DNA of 64,000 bases from UBA2136 sp963974105 (lineage in GTDB: Bacteria; Pseudomonadota; Alphaproteobacteria; UBA2136). Both the position numbers and the translations under genes were made by a program. The stretch's first letter is position 1; each line of letters opens with the position of its first letter. Shown in pieces: positions 1 through 8,726 of the stretch. The stretch lies in the NCBI GenBank assembly GCA_963974105.1, contig CAXBBG010000001.1, forward strand, positions 310,001-374,000. Reading direction: 5' to 3'. Under the pieces are notes generated by a model. It made no database searches. It was not told where the DNA came from and saw only the letters and a list, made by a program, of their open reading frames with translations.

Positions 1-90
1 AACGTGACACCTGTCGGACTTGGAAACCACATCCTAAGATCTGACACCGCTGCCTGCGCTGCATTTTCAAGGTTTTTCGATCATTTTTAA
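1..90 (+). CDS. rsmE: RsmE 16S rRNA m3U1498 methyltransferase, 3' end only (partial)
   Basis: Frame 1 is open from the window edge to a TAA at 88-90 and encodes 29 residues. They include PVGLGNHILRSDTAACAA, which matches the conserved C-terminal SPOUT-fold signature of RsmE (LGxRILRxETAA), where the knotted helix binds S-adenosylmethionine. RsmE methylates U1498 of 16S rRNA at N3. The rest of the gene lies outside the window. The match is short, so the call rests on this one motif. It is on the same strand as coxB and 107 bases upstream of it. Confidence 0.62.
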   Translation, partial: NVTPVGLGNHILRSDTAACAAFSRFFDHF

Positions 91-118
91 AAAAAATCGC
101 ATCAAATTCAGTTAATAA

Positions 119-147
119 GTGACTTTTACTGTCATAGGCATTAGAAT
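119..147 (+). promoter_or_regulatory. Possible sigma-70-type promoter for coxB
   Basis: A GTGACT box (119-124) lies 17 bases before TAGAAT (142-147), about 50 bases upstream of the coxB start. The -10 matches consensus at five of six positions. The -35 is weak. Confidence 0.3.
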
Positions 148-197
148 ATGCTCGCAAAAATAATGCAAAATAACGCCAAAAAGCAAGGAACGACCCA

Positions 198-1034
198 ATG
201 TTTACAAAAACAAAAACAATAATTTTGTTTGCTCTTAGTTTAATAATAGCTTCATCTGCCGCTTATGCAGGCACAGCACACATCGGTGGGTTCCAAAACC
301 CTGTAGGTGACATTGCTCACAAAGTTGACAACTTATACAACTTTATTTTTTACATCACAGGCTTCATCTGCTTATTGGTAGAAGGCGTTATTCTTTATAG
401 CATCTGGCGTTTCCGTCGCTCAAAAAACAAAACAGCTGCAAAATTTAGCCACAACACACCACTAGAAATATTCTGGCTTACTGTTCCCGCTATTATCTGC
501 GTTATTATCGCCTGGAAATCATTTGAATCCATGCGATTTATCCGTTCAATGCCTGAAGAAGCCATCGACGTTGAAGTTATTGCTTCTCAATTTGCTTGGG
601 ACTTTGATTACCCAGATCTAAAAATTAGCGCCCCTGAAATTGATATTGAAGAAAAAGCTAAAAATGAAACTTGGCTTAAAGAACTGACAGCATTCAATGA
701 AGGCTTCACAATTAAAGAACTTGTTGTACCTGTAAACACAAACGTCCGTGTTCACGTGACAGCGCGTGACGTAATCCACGCATTTTACGTACCTGCACTT
801 ATGGTTAAAATTGACGCAATGCCTGGTCGTATCAACTACCAGTGGTTCAACATTCCAACAGAAGGTACTTACATCGGCCAATGTGCTGAACTTTGCGGTG
901 CAGCCCACGGTCAAATGTACTTCTCTGTAAAAGCGGTAAGCAAAAACGACTACCGTAAATGGGTTAATGCTCAACGCACAGAAGCTGGGTTACCACCTTT
1001 TAACGCAATAGAATTAGCTAAACTTTCTAAATAA
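198..1034 (+). CDS. coxB: Cytochrome c oxidase subunit II (CuA subunit)
   Basis: This is the subunit of the aa3-type terminal oxidase that takes electrons from cytochrome c through the binuclear CuA centre. Its 278 residues show a signal peptide (about 1-24), two membrane helices (about 46-70 and 90-108) and a periplasmic cupredoxin domain. CuA ligands are visible: H194 in VIHAFYVP, then C229, E231, C233, H237 and M240 in CAELCGAAHGQM. The DAMPGR motif near 207 is also typical. AAGGAACG lies just upstream of the ATG. It heads the oxidase and heme A locus and is followed by a strong terminator, so it is probably its own transcription unit. There is no fused cytochrome c domain. Confidence 0.96.
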   Translation: MFTKTKTIILFALSLIIASSAAYAGTAHIGGFQNPVGDIAHKVDNLYNFIFYITGFICLLVEGVILYSIWRFRRSKNKTAAKFSHNTPLEIFWLTVPAIICVIIAWKSFESMRFIRSMPEEAIDVEVIASQFAWDFDYPDLKISAPEIDIEEKAKNETWLKELTAFNEGFTIKELVVPVNTNVRVHVTARDVIHAFYVPALMVKIDAMPGRINYQWFNIPTEGTYIGQCAELCGAAHGQMYFSVKAVSKNDYRKWVNAQRTEAGLPPFNAIELAKLSK

Positions 1035-1051
1035 GTTTCAGCTTAAAATAT

Positions 1052-1080
1052 AAAAGCCTCCCTTACGGAGGCTTTTTTTT
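1052..1080 (+). terminator. Rho-independent terminator of coxB
   Basis: AAAAGCCTCC and GGAGGCTTTT arms around a short CTTAC loop run into eight T residues, 17 bases after the coxB stop. Confidence 0.85.
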
Positions 1081-1192
1081 CAAACCAACTCAACATTTAA
1101 CGCGCTATTACGGATAATTTATTAAAAATTAAAAACCCTTTAAATATCCTACTAATCTGCTATTATACTTTGGCAAAAATAGGAAAGATCAT

Positions 1193-2122
1193 ATGAATAA
1201 TTTAACAAAACTCACATCATATACAGCTTTATTAACATACATACTTATTGTCCTTGGTGCGTCTGTCCGCGTTTTCGACGCAGGCATGAGCTGCCCAGAC
1301 TGGCCAATGTGCTACGGCCAAGCTATACCTTTTCCTGTTGACCCTATTCATGGCTACAGCAACTTCCAAGTTTTTCTTGAGTGGTTCCACCGCCTTATTG
1401 CTGGTATTGTAGGCATCCTCATTCTTACTATGTCTGTTTGGTCGTTTAAATTCAGAAAACAGTCAAAGGCCGTTGTTATATTTCCTCTTCTTTGCCTCGC
1501 TGCACTTTGCTCTCAAATATTTTTAGGTATGATTACAATTCATTATAGCAACCTACACTGGACCGTTGCCGTTCATCTTGGCAACGCCATGATATTATTC
1601 GCCCTACTTATTGTAACCCGTAAGCGCATTGCCCTTGCAGCTAGCCAAAATAATGAAAAGATTAAAATTTCAAAAAAATCACAAGTAACACTTTGGGCGC
1701 TTCTCATAAGCACATTCTTTACAATGCTATTAGGTGCCATGGTTTCCACATCTTTTTCTGGTGGCGTTTGCGGTGGTCTGCCATTCTGCAATGGCGAAAT
1801 CATGCCAATGGATGACTTTGGCGGCATGCTCCATATGAAACACAGATTTATGGCTCTGCTTGTTATTGTATTGCTTGCCCTTTTTGCATTTTTCAGCCGC
1901 AAAGAACACAGCACATATCAAAAAACCGCCAAAGGACTTTCTGTTTTAATTTTAGGTCAAGTCGCAATTGGTATTACACTTTTATATAGTTTTTCACACT
2001 ATGCATGGGGGTATCACGCACTGAGCGTTTTCCACCTCGCATGGGGCACACTTATCATTATGGCACTTTCAGGTGCGCTCGCTAAAATTTACCTCGGATT
2101 AGGGGGCACATTCCACAAATGA
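1193..2122 (+). CDS. ctaA: Heme A synthase CtaA/COX15 family
   Basis: CtaA oxidises the C8 methyl of heme O to a formyl group, giving heme A for cytochrome c oxidase. The 309-residue protein is almost entirely membrane helices. It has the N-terminal signature GASVRVFDAGMSCPDWPMCYG (quoted in part: SCPDWPMCYG), EWFHRL with a heme-ligand histidine, HWTVAVHLGNA, and in the second half VCGGLPFCNG and HMKHRFMA. These are the duplicated four-helix halves and paired extracytoplasmic cysteines of the family. AGGAAAG lies 8-10 bases before the ATG. The gene overlaps ctaB by four bases (ATGA), so the two are translationally coupled. Confidence 0.93.
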   Translation: MNNLTKLTSYTALLTYILIVLGASVRVFDAGMSCPDWPMCYGQAIPFPVDPIHGYSNFQVFLEWFHRLIAGIVGILILTMSVWSFKFRKQSKAVVIFPLLCLAALCSQIFLGMITIHYSNLHWTVAVHLGNAMILFALLIVTRKRIALAASQNNEKIKISKKSQVTLWALLISTFFTMLLGAMVSTSFSGGVCGGLPFCNGEIMPMDDFGGMLHMKHRFMALLVIVLLALFAFFSRKEHSTYQKTAKGLSVLILGQVAIGITLLYSFSHYAWGYHALSVFHLAWGTLIIMALSGALAKIYLGLGGTFHK

Positions 2123-2991
2123 AAACCCTCGTACTCGACATTTTTAGGCTGATGAAGCCGCGTATTATACTTTTGCTAGCCATCACTTGCACAGGCGCTA
2201 TGCTTGTGGCTACTAAAGGTAATATCGAACTATTAACGTGGAGCACGCTGATTTGGGGCACGCTAGGGCTTTGTTTAAGTGCGGGCGGTGCCAACACCGT
2301 AAACATGTGGTACGACCGCGACATTGACGTCATTATGAAGCGTACACAAAACCGTCCTTTACCTGCTGGACGCATGCAACCAAATACCGTTTTATTCCTC
2401 GGCATTTTTTGGGGTATTTTTGCACATATACTTCTTTGGGTTATGGTTAACCCTCTTACCGCTTGGATGGCAACATCGGGCTATCTTTTCTACGTTTTCA
2501 TTTATACCATGTACTTAAAAAGACGTACCGTACAGAATATTGTTATTGGTGGTGCCGCAGGCGCATTTCCACCTGTTGTTGGGTGGGCTGCTGTTCAAAA
2601 TGACGTGTCAAGTTGGATGCCTTGGGCTATGTTCCTCATTATATTTTTATGGACACCACCGCACTTCTGGGCCCTTGCCCTCAAAAAGCGCGAAGACTAT
2701 AAAAATGCGAAAATCCCTATGTTACCCGTGGTTAAAGGCGAGGCAGAAACTAAGGTTCAAATGATGTATTACATGCTCATCCTTTTACCTGTAACTTTAT
2801 CCTTAGCCATTTCAACGCACCTCAGCTACATTTACCTGTTTTCAGCAGCAGTACTCGGGCTTATTTGGATACGTAAAGGCCACCGCCTTATGCATGAAAA
2901 AGGCATTGAAAGCACAATGGATGTCTTTATGTTTTCACTTTATTATTTGTCACTACTTTTTGGCGCAATGGTACTGGATACATTCATCTAA
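2119..2991 (+). CDS. ctaB: Protoheme IX farnesyltransferase (heme O synthase)
   Basis: CtaB attaches a farnesyl group to protoheme to make heme O, the substrate for CtaA. The 290-residue protein is a UbiA-family multi-span prenyltransferase. The first aspartate-rich motif is N62-x3-D66-x3-D70 (NMWYDRDID) followed by KRTQNRPLPAGR. The second cytoplasmic motif is near 178-195 (WTPPHFWALAL...KREDYKNAKIPMLP). It overlaps ctaA by four bases, and its stop codon directly abuts the ctaG start, so the three genes form one operon. Confidence 0.96.
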   Translation: MKTLVLDIFRLMKPRIILLLAITCTGAMLVATKGNIELLTWSTLIWGTLGLCLSAGGANTVNMWYDRDIDVIMKRTQNRPLPAGRMQPNTVLFLGIFWGIFAHILLWVMVNPLTAWMATSGYLFYVFIYTMYLKRRTVQNIVIGGAAGAFPPVVGWAAVQNDVSSWMPWAMFLIIFLWTPPHFWALALKKREDYKNAKIPMLPVVKGEAETKVQMMYYMLILLPVTLSLAISTHLSYIYLFSAAVLGLIWIRKGHRLMHEKGIESTMDVFMFSLYYLSLLFGAMVLDTFI

Positions 2992-3543
2992 ATGGCACAT
3001 AAAAAAAACAACAACCGTTTACTTATTATATTAACCATTATAGCATTTGGCATGCTTGGTTTAGCCTATGCTTTTGTGCCGTTATACAATGCATTTTGTA
3101 AACTTATAGGGACACCTGTCGCACAAATTGCCACCCCTTCAAGTGAAGGTAAAACAATGGGCGATATTCAAGAACGCGTGGTGACCATAAGATTCATCGG
3201 CAACAGCGCGGAAGATGTCCCTGTCAAACTTGAACCTGTCGTTACCAAAATGCGCGTGCATATCAACCAGCCTGTTTTAACAGCGTATAAAGCAAAAAAC
3301 TTTTCAAGTGAGGGTATTCAAGGTGTTGCTGTTCATAGCCTTATCGCCTTTGGGAATGAAGGAGAAGAAGGTGACGTTGCGCCTTACGTTGACCTGCAAC
3401 AATGTTTTTGCTTTGAAGAACAATATTACCCAGCAAACGAAGATATTCAGTTACCGCTCAGCTTTTTTGTAACTGAAGACCTCCCTAAAACAGTCCATAC
3501 GATCAATTTTTCATATACCCTTTTTGAAGCAGAAGAAGAATAA
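2992..3543 (+). CDS. ctaG: Cytochrome c oxidase assembly protein CtaG/Cox11
   Basis: Cox11-type copper chaperone that inserts CuB into subunit I. The 183-residue protein has one N-terminal membrane helix (about 9-28), then FVPLYNAFCKLIGTP, and an exported beta-sandwich domain. The copper-binding motif QCFCFEEQ and the C-terminal FSYTLFE strand are present. The ATG starts at the base after the ctaB stop. It is the last gene of the ctaA-ctaB-ctaG run. The N-terminal cysteine in NAFC is the conserved one needed for function in the family. Confidence 0.95.
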   Translation: MAHKKNNNRLLIILTIIAFGMLGLAYAFVPLYNAFCKLIGTPVAQIATPSSEGKTMGDIQERVVTIRFIGNSAEDVPVKLEPVVTKMRVHINQPVLTAYKAKNFSSEGIQGVAVHSLIAFGNEGEEGDVAPYVDLQQCFCFEEQYYPANEDIQLPLSFFVTEDLPKTVHTINFSYTLFEAEEE

Positions 3544-3584
3544 CAGCGTTTGACCACCCTCTTATTTTTAGCTACCATTCATGT

Positions 3585-4649
3585 ATGAAACCCGCACAAA
3601 TCACAGTTAATTTAAAAGCCATCCAGCAAAATTGGCGCACACTTGCCAATAAAAACAATGGCAACTGTGCGGCCGTTGTTAAAGCAGATGCCTACGGCTT
3701 AGGTGCCATCCCCATTACCGAATCACTTTACGCTGAGGGTTGCCGTTCTTTTTTTGTGGCTTACCTACAAGAAGCGATCTCCATAAAACCCGTAGCACCC
3801 GCGGCTCAAATATTTATTTTAAATGGCGTTGCAGCCAATAACATCGAACAGTGCAATGCCGAAAACTTCACGATTGTTATCAACAGCCTTGAGCAAATGG
3901 AAGAAATTCAAAATATTCAAGAGAAAACAAATATAGCCTTGCATTTTGACACAGGCATCAACCGCTTAGGATTACAAAGGTGTGATGTAAAACCCGTGCA
4001 AAATATCTTAAGAAAAAATATAAATATAAATGTCACCCTCGTCATGAGTCATCTTGCCTGCGCGGATGAACCTCAAAACCAGCAAAACAGGCAGCAATTA
4101 GAAAAATTTATAGAAATAAGTAAGCAATTCCCAAACATCCCATACAGCTTTGCAAATTCTTCGGGCATATTTTTAGGTAAACCTTTCCACTTTGATATGC
4201 TGCGCCCCGGTTATGCTTTATATGGCGGCAACCCGACCCCTTACAATAAAAACCCTATGCAACAAACCTTCACCCTTACAGGAAATGTCATACAAATTAA
4301 AAGTATAGATAAAGGGGGCCGTGTAGGTTACGGCGCTTCATGGACAGCCAAAAAACCAACTAAACTTGCGATTATTTCTTGCGGATATGCTGATGGATTT
4401 ACACGTGCCCATTCAAATATCAGCACTTTACAAATAGGTAAATATAAAGCACCTATCATTGGGCGCGTGTCTATGGACATGATGACTGTAGACATTACAG
4501 ACATTCCTCAAAATCTTAAAAAAGGTGACGCAATAATACTTTTAGGGGGTGATAACGATATTGACAAAATGGCTTCTAAAATCAGCACCATCGGCTACGA
4601 GCTTATATCACAATTCAGTTCACGCATTCAAAAAACATATATCAAATAA
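3585..4649 (+). CDS. alr: Alanine racemase
   Basis: PLP enzyme that interconverts L- and D-alanine for peptidoglycan. The 354-residue length is normal. The PLP lysine is K33 in AVVKADAYGLG. The second catalytic base, Tyr249, sits in RVGYGASW. The C-terminal domain carries GRVSMDMMTVDITD. It lies between ctaG and ctaD on the same strand, 41 bases after ctaG, which is an unusual insertion into an oxidase locus. It may be read from the ctaA promoter because no terminator separates it from ctaG. Confidence 0.95.
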   Translation: MKPAQITVNLKAIQQNWRTLANKNNGNCAAVVKADAYGLGAIPITESLYAEGCRSFFVAYLQEAISIKPVAPAAQIFILNGVAANNIEQCNAENFTIVINSLEQMEEIQNIQEKTNIALHFDTGINRLGLQRCDVKPVQNILRKNININVTLVMSHLACADEPQNQQNRQQLEKFIEISKQFPNIPYSFANSSGIFLGKPFHFDMLRPGYALYGGNPTPYNKNPMQQTFTLTGNVIQIKSIDKGGRVGYGASWTAKKPTKLAIISCGYADGFTRAHSNISTLQIGKYKAPIIGRVSMDMMTVDITDIPQNLKKGDAIILLGGDNDIDKMASKISTIGYELISQFSSRIQKTYIK

Positions 4650-4737
4650 CCCTTCATTTACCTCATAAATAGCTATTGAATAACCGTTATATAAAAACCA
4701 ACATCACAAAAAACATGCTTTTTTGTTTTCTATGCTT

Positions 4738-4779
4738 TTGAAGTAATATAAAAAATGCTATACTGACGCCGAAATTCGG
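4738..4779 (+). promoter_or_regulatory. Promoter of ctaD with extended -10 and adjacent palindrome
   Basis: TTGAAG (4738-4743) precedes TATACT (4759-4764) by 15 bases. The -10 is preceded by TGC, an extended -10 element that can offset the short spacer. CCGAAATTCGG (4769-4779), a near-perfect palindrome, overlaps the expected transcription start and may be an operator or a 5' hairpin. Confidence 0.45.
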
Positions 4780-4820
4780 TCTAAATTATGGCCATGCGTA
4801 AAAATAAAAAGGGAAAACAA

Positions 4821-6425
4821 ATGTCCACAGCAGCGACAGCAAAAAAAGGCTTTATGCACTACTTCACGACAGTAAACCATAAGGACATTGGTAAAATGTA
4901 TCTTATGAGTGCATTAACATTCTTCTTTATTGGCGGTTTATTAGCAGAAGCTATTCGCCTAGAACTTATCCATCCTGGTATGCAACTATTTGTTGATTCA
5001 TGGCAGATTATGGGTAAAGAGATTAACGTTGGCTTTAGTGCTGATACATTTAATAAAATGACAGCTATGCATGCAACATTCATGATTTTCTTTGCTGTTA
5101 TCCCTGCCTTTGTCGGGCTTGGTAACTATATTGTACCTATCCTTATCGGTTCGCCTGATATGGCGTTCCCACGTCTAAACAACTGGACATTTTGGATCTT
5201 ACCATTCTCTGCCCTTTTGATGATTGGTTCATTCTTCGTCCCAGGCGGATCTAATGGCGCTGGTTGGACAATTTATCCACCACTTACAAACGCAACTTAC
5301 TCACCAGGTGCAGGTTTAGATATGTGGATTCTTGCGGTTCACCTTGCAGGTGCAAGTTCTATCCTTGGTGCCATTAACTTTATTGTAACCATCTTAAACA
5401 TGCGTGCCCCTGGCATGACGATGATGAAAGTGCCTCTATTTGCTTGGTCTTGGCTTGTAACAGCCTGGCTTATGCTTTTAGGAACACCTGTTCTTGCAGG
5501 TGCTATTACAATGCTTTTAACCGACCGTAACTTTGGTACATCGTTCTTTAACGCTGCAGGTGGCGGTGACCCTGTATTGTTCCAACATATTTTCTGGTTC
5601 TACTCTCACCCAGCAGTTTACATTATGATTCTTCCAGGATTCGGTATTATATCTGAAGTTGTATCTACCTTCTCTAGAAAACAAATCTTTGGTTACGTAC
5701 CAATGGTATGGGCTACAGCCTCTATTGCTGTACTTGGCCTTATTGTATGGGCTCACCACATGTACACTGTCGGTATGGACATGGTTGCACAGACCATCTT
5801 CATGACAATGACCATGCTTATTGCCGTACCAACAGGTGTTAAAATTTTCTCATGGCTTGCAACAATGTGGGGTGGTTCAATTAACTTCACAGTCGCTATG
5901 AAATTCGCAGTCGGCTTTATCGCTTTATTCACACTTGGTGGTTTAAGCGGTGTATTTTGCGCAGCTATCCCTGTTGACTACATGGTACATGACACATACT
6001 ACGTTGTGGCACACATTCACTACGTATTCGTTGCAGGTAGCTTTATGTCTATCATGAGTGGTGTTTACTACTGGTTCCCTAAAATGACAGGTAAATTAAT
6101 GTCTGAGAAAATTGGTAACTGGCACTTCTGGTTAACATTTGTATTCCTAAACCTTACATTTTTCCCAATGCACTTCATGGGTCTTATGGGTATGCCACGT
6201 CGTATTGCCGACTACAACCCAATTTACACAGACCTAAACATCGCAAGTACAATTGGCGCAATTGGTTTTGGTACAGCTCAAATATTACTCATTATCAATG
6301 TAATTTATTCATTGAAAAAAGGTAAAAAAGCAGGTGACAACCCTTGGGGAGGCACAACTTTAGAATGGCAAATTCCTAGCCCTCCAACTGAGCACAACTT
6401 TGAAAAAATTCCAGTTATAAAATAA
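4821..6425 (+). CDS. ctaD: Cytochrome c oxidase subunit I (heme a / heme a3-CuB)
   Basis: Catalytic subunit of the proton-pumping aa3 oxidase. From this start it has 534 residues and twelve membrane helices. Visible motifs include the heme a ligand histidine in MTAMHATFMIFF, the CuB/Tyr motif in WFYSHPAVYIMILPGFG, the CuB histidine pair in WAHHMYTVGMD, and the heme ligands in HDTYYVVAHIHYVF. I start at 4821 because AAAGGGAAAAC precedes this ATG at good distance. The in-frame ATG at 4788 has no such site and adds a lysine-rich stretch. Two small membrane proteins and coxC follow. Confidence 0.95.
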   Translation: MSTAATAKKGFMHYFTTVNHKDIGKMYLMSALTFFFIGGLLAEAIRLELIHPGMQLFVDSWQIMGKEINVGFSADTFNKMTAMHATFMIFFAVIPAFVGLGNYIVPILIGSPDMAFPRLNNWTFWILPFSALLMIGSFFVPGGSNGAGWTIYPPLTNATYSPGAGLDMWILAVHLAGASSILGAINFIVTILNMRAPGMTMMKVPLFAWSWLVTAWLMLLGTPVLAGAITMLLTDRNFGTSFFNAAGGGDPVLFQHIFWFYSHPAVYIMILPGFGIISEVVSTFSRKQIFGYVPMVWATASIAVLGLIVWAHHMYTVGMDMVAQTIFMTMTMLIAVPTGVKIFSWLATMWGGSINFTVAMKFAVGFIALFTLGGLSGVFCAAIPVDYMVHDTYYVVAHIHYVFVAGSFMSIMSGVYYWFPKMTGKLMSEKIGNWHFWLTFVFLNLTFFPMHFMGLMGMPRRIADYNPIYTDLNIASTIGAIGFGTAQILLIINVIYSLKKGKKAGDNPWGGTTLEWQIPSPPTEHNFEKIPVIK

Positions 6426-6436
6426 GGAGAGTTTAG

Positions 6437-6586
6437 ATGTCATCTGTACCAGCAAACTTTAAAAAGGGCACGCAAACCGCGGCGTCCTTTAAAGAAACAG
6501 TGAAAAGAAAAAATAAAAAACTTGGTATCTTTTTGGGGGTTATTGTTATAGCACTCATGTCACTTGCCATGTTGATGAAAGGTTAA
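6437..6586 (+). CDS. Small single-span membrane protein in the oxidase locus
   Basis: A 49-codon ORF lies between ctaD and the next gene: basic N-terminus (MSSVPANFKKGT...), then one membrane helix (about 30-46) and a short cytoplasmic or periplasmic end. AAGGAGAG is placed 5-10 bases before the ATG, a strong ribosome site, and the stop is only four bases before the next ATG. Small one-helix proteins (CtaF / CoxIV-like and assembly partners) occur at this place in many alphaproteobacterial oxidase operons. The sequence itself is too short for a family call. Confidence 0.7.
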   Translation: MSSVPANFKKGTQTAASFKETVKRKNKKLGIFLGVIVIALMSLAMLMKG

Positions 6587-6590
6587 AGAT

Positions 6591-6896
6591 ATGGCTAAAT
6601 TACATTACGACAAAGATGCTCTTATTAAAGAATATCAAAAGACATTTAAAGGCATGGTTATCCTTTCAGCCGTTGTTATCGGCCTTGCCTTATTGTACTT
6701 CTTTTTTATGTCAAGTTACCTAGGCGCTAAAGGGCACACAAAACACGAGCCATATTTTGACACCTTTGTAAAAGATGGTCGTATTGACCCAAGCTATGAT
6801 GGCTTAAAACTAAAAAGCTATGCTGACAAAGACGAAGAAGCCAATGCAGATTACTATGCTAAAAAGCCTCACGTTAAAGGCGAAGTAGAACACTAA
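6591..6896 (+). CDS. Single-span membrane protein of the oxidase operon, unknown
   Basis: The 101-residue protein has a charged N-terminus, one membrane helix (about 21-42), then a charged tail rich in lysine, aspartate and tyrosine that ends in a VKGEVEH segment. It starts four bases after the previous small gene and ends 33 bases before coxC. The position suggests an accessory or assembly protein of cytochrome oxidase. I recognise no catalytic motif. It is much too short to be Cox11, which is present elsewhere in the locus. Confidence 0.7.
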   Translation: MAKLHYDKDALIKEYQKTFKGMVILSAVVIGLALLYFFFMSSYLGAKGHTKHEPYFDTFVKDGRIDPSYDGLKLKSYADKDEEANADYYAKKPHVKGEVEH

Positions 6897-6929
6897 GAAA
6901 AACAAAAGCTCAATAAAAAAGGTTTTAAA

Positions 6930-7727
6930 ATGGCACATCACGAACACGATCACGACTTTCACATTCCAGGTAACAGCATCTGGTCTCCCCTTTCTTGCAT
7001 TGGCGTAGGCTTAATGATGTTTGGGCTTATCGCCTTTTTACACCCAGCAGACTTTGGCATCACAGCAACTATTGGTGAGTTTGTAATGCTTGTTGGTTTA
7101 TCCTTAACCGTTTTTGGTACAGGTAAATGGTTTGCTCAACTTATTTTAGAGAGCCGTGAACGAGGCTTTGGCGAAGTGCCAAAGGTTTTGGACATTGCAA
7201 ACCGCTACGGCATGGTTTTCTTTATCGTTTCCGAGGTTATGTTTTTTAGCGCCTTCTTTGCAGCTTACTTTTACTTACGTAACCACGCTTTTGCTTGGCC
7301 GCCTGAAAACATCTTTTCTTTAGATGTTGCGCTGCCAACAATTAACACGCTGTTACTTTTATCTTCAGGTGCTGCTGTAACTGTTGCTCACCACGCTATT
7401 TTAGATAAAAACATGCTAAAAGCTAAACATTTTACAATGCTGACTTTCATTTTAGGATTTATTTTCCTAAGCTTGCAAATGTTTGAGTATGGACATGCGC
7501 TATTTGATATGGACAGTGGCGTTTACGGTTCAGCGTTTTACATGCTAACAGGTTTTCACGGTTTCCACGTATTGGTTGGATCTTTGATGCTTGTTTCAGT
7601 TTGGAAACGTATGCAGAGCGGTGATTTTTCAGAAAAACAACATTTCTACTTCGAAGCAACTGCTTGGTACTGGCACTTTGTAGACGTTGTATGGCTTGGG
7701 TTATACGTTGTTGTTTACCTATTTTAA
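6930..7727 (+). CDS. coxC: Cytochrome c oxidase subunit III
   Basis: Third core subunit of the aa3 oxidase, which stabilises the enzyme and its proton uptake path. The 265-residue protein has seven helices and starts with a histidine-rich MAHHEHDHDFH segment. Family motifs are visible: MFFIVSEVMFFSAFFAAYF, TINTLLLLSSGAAVT, TGFHGFHVLVG and the C-terminal YWHFVDVVWLGLYVVVY. The length is that of standard subunit III. It closes the oxidase gene run and is followed by a terminator. Confidence 0.96.
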   Translation: MAHHEHDHDFHIPGNSIWSPLSCIGVGLMMFGLIAFLHPADFGITATIGEFVMLVGLSLTVFGTGKWFAQLILESRERGFGEVPKVLDIANRYGMVFFIVSEVMFFSAFFAAYFYLRNHAFAWPPENIFSLDVALPTINTLLLLSSGAAVTVAHHAILDKNMLKAKHFTMLTFILGFIFLSLQMFEYGHALFDMDSGVYGSAFYMLTGFHGFHVLVGSLMLVSVWKRMQSGDFSEKQHFYFEATAWYWHFVDVVWLGLYVVVYLF

Positions 7728-7745
7728 TCAACAATAAAACCATTT

Positions 7746-7771
7746 AAAGCGGTTCTGTTGAGCCGCTTTTT
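7746..7771 (+). terminator. Rho-independent terminator after coxC
   Basis: AAAGCGGTTC and GAGCCGCTTT form a ten-pair stem with one G-U pair and a TGTT loop, followed by T residues. It starts 19 bases after the coxC stop. Confidence 0.85.
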
Positions 7772-7793
7772 ATTTATGATAAAAGGAATAAAA

Positions 7794-8318
7794 ATGGACG
7801 ATTTTATAAAACTTCCGTGGCTACAGCACCCACACAAAGCCCGCCAAATCCTTGGCGAAGCACCTACAAACCCAAGTGATATTTCTGCGAGTTTTATTTT
7901 TGCATTTAAGGGTGAAGAAATTTTAATGGCACAAGTTTACAGTCGTGGCTGGGATATTCCAGGCGGACACCGTGAAAATGGCGAAACATCAGAAGAAGCC
8001 ATAACCCGCGAGCTTTTTGAAGAATGTGCGACATCACCGCTTTTAATGGGCCCTTTAGGACATTTAGAAATTACACTTGATGGTGACATGCCGCCGAAGC
8101 CATATCCGTACCCCTTCCCTACTTCTTACCTTATGTTTTACTGGGGTATTGTAGATGATTTAGGCGCGCCTTCTGCTTCAATGGAGGTGGGAGAACCACA
8201 ATTTTTTAACGAACGTGATGCCAGAAAATTAGATTCCATTAAAAACAACATTGCATTTTACGAGGAAGCTTTGGCGCGTGCAAAAATTGTTGCAGAAAAA
8301 ATGGCGAATTTGGGATAG
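7794..8318 (+). CDS. Nudix hydrolase
   Basis: The Nudix box is clear: GGHRENGETSEEAITRELFEEC, here cited by its key residues (G-x5-E-x7-REL-x-EE). This is the Mg-dependent pyrophosphohydrolase motif that cleaves nucleoside diphosphate linked compounds. The substrate cannot be told from sequence. I chose the ATG at 7794, with AAAAGG upstream, giving 174 residues. The ATG at 7758 lies inside the coxC terminator hairpin. The terminal glycine of the box is replaced by alanine. It appears to be monocistronic. Confidence 0.85.
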   Translation: MDDFIKLPWLQHPHKARQILGEAPTNPSDISASFIFAFKGEEILMAQVYSRGWDIPGGHRENGETSEEAITRELFEECATSPLLMGPLGHLEITLDGDMPPKPYPYPFPTSYLMFYWGIVDDLGAPSASMEVGEPQFFNERDARKLDSIKNNIAFYEEALARAKIVAEKMANLG

Positions 8319-8650
8319 AAAATTTATTTATAGCAACCTAAGGTTGATTTAAAGCCATTTCCCCCAAGAACAGCTTACCTTTAGAGGCGAATTAAAGGCG
8401 AAAGAGCGACGAAATACAGAGCTATAAAAAGCGTTTAGACGTGAATATTACCAACCAACAGTTTGTAAAAAGGCGCCTTTTATTCTCTTTTTGAGGGCAT
8501 AGGTGGAACGACCCCCTAATATCACACCCCAAACAAGCCATATAAGGCGGTGAGCATACCCTGTGCCAACCCCCACAACATATATTTGTTCGCGTGTTTT
8601 ATTTTATACTTTCAGGCTTAAAATGCATTGTCATTGAAATATATTCATAA
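8319..8650. other. Non-coding stretch with a perfect palindrome
   Basis: I see no credible gene in these 330 bases. AAAAGGCGCCTTTT at 8468-8481 is a perfect 14-base palindrome. The rest is mixed in composition and could hold a structured RNA, but I matched it to no known family. Confidence 0.4.
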
Positions 8651-8677
8651 AAAAACACCCCGAAGGGTGTTTTTTTT
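8651..8677. terminator. Terminator between convergent genes
   Basis: AAAAACACCC and GGGTGTTTTT arms with a CGAA tetraloop. A and T tracts on both sides allow it to work for the gene on the minus strand (8727-9161) and for readthrough from the Nudix gene. Confidence 0.8.
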
Positions 8678-8726
8678 CGATCGTGCATTCAGATTTATCA
8701 GAAAAAATAACGTGTTTCACAAGCCA

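Noticed and set aside
7758..7793. Upstream start for the Nudix gene
   Set aside because: That ATG is inside the coxC terminator hairpin and lacks a ribosome site. The ATG at 7794 has AAAAGG in front.
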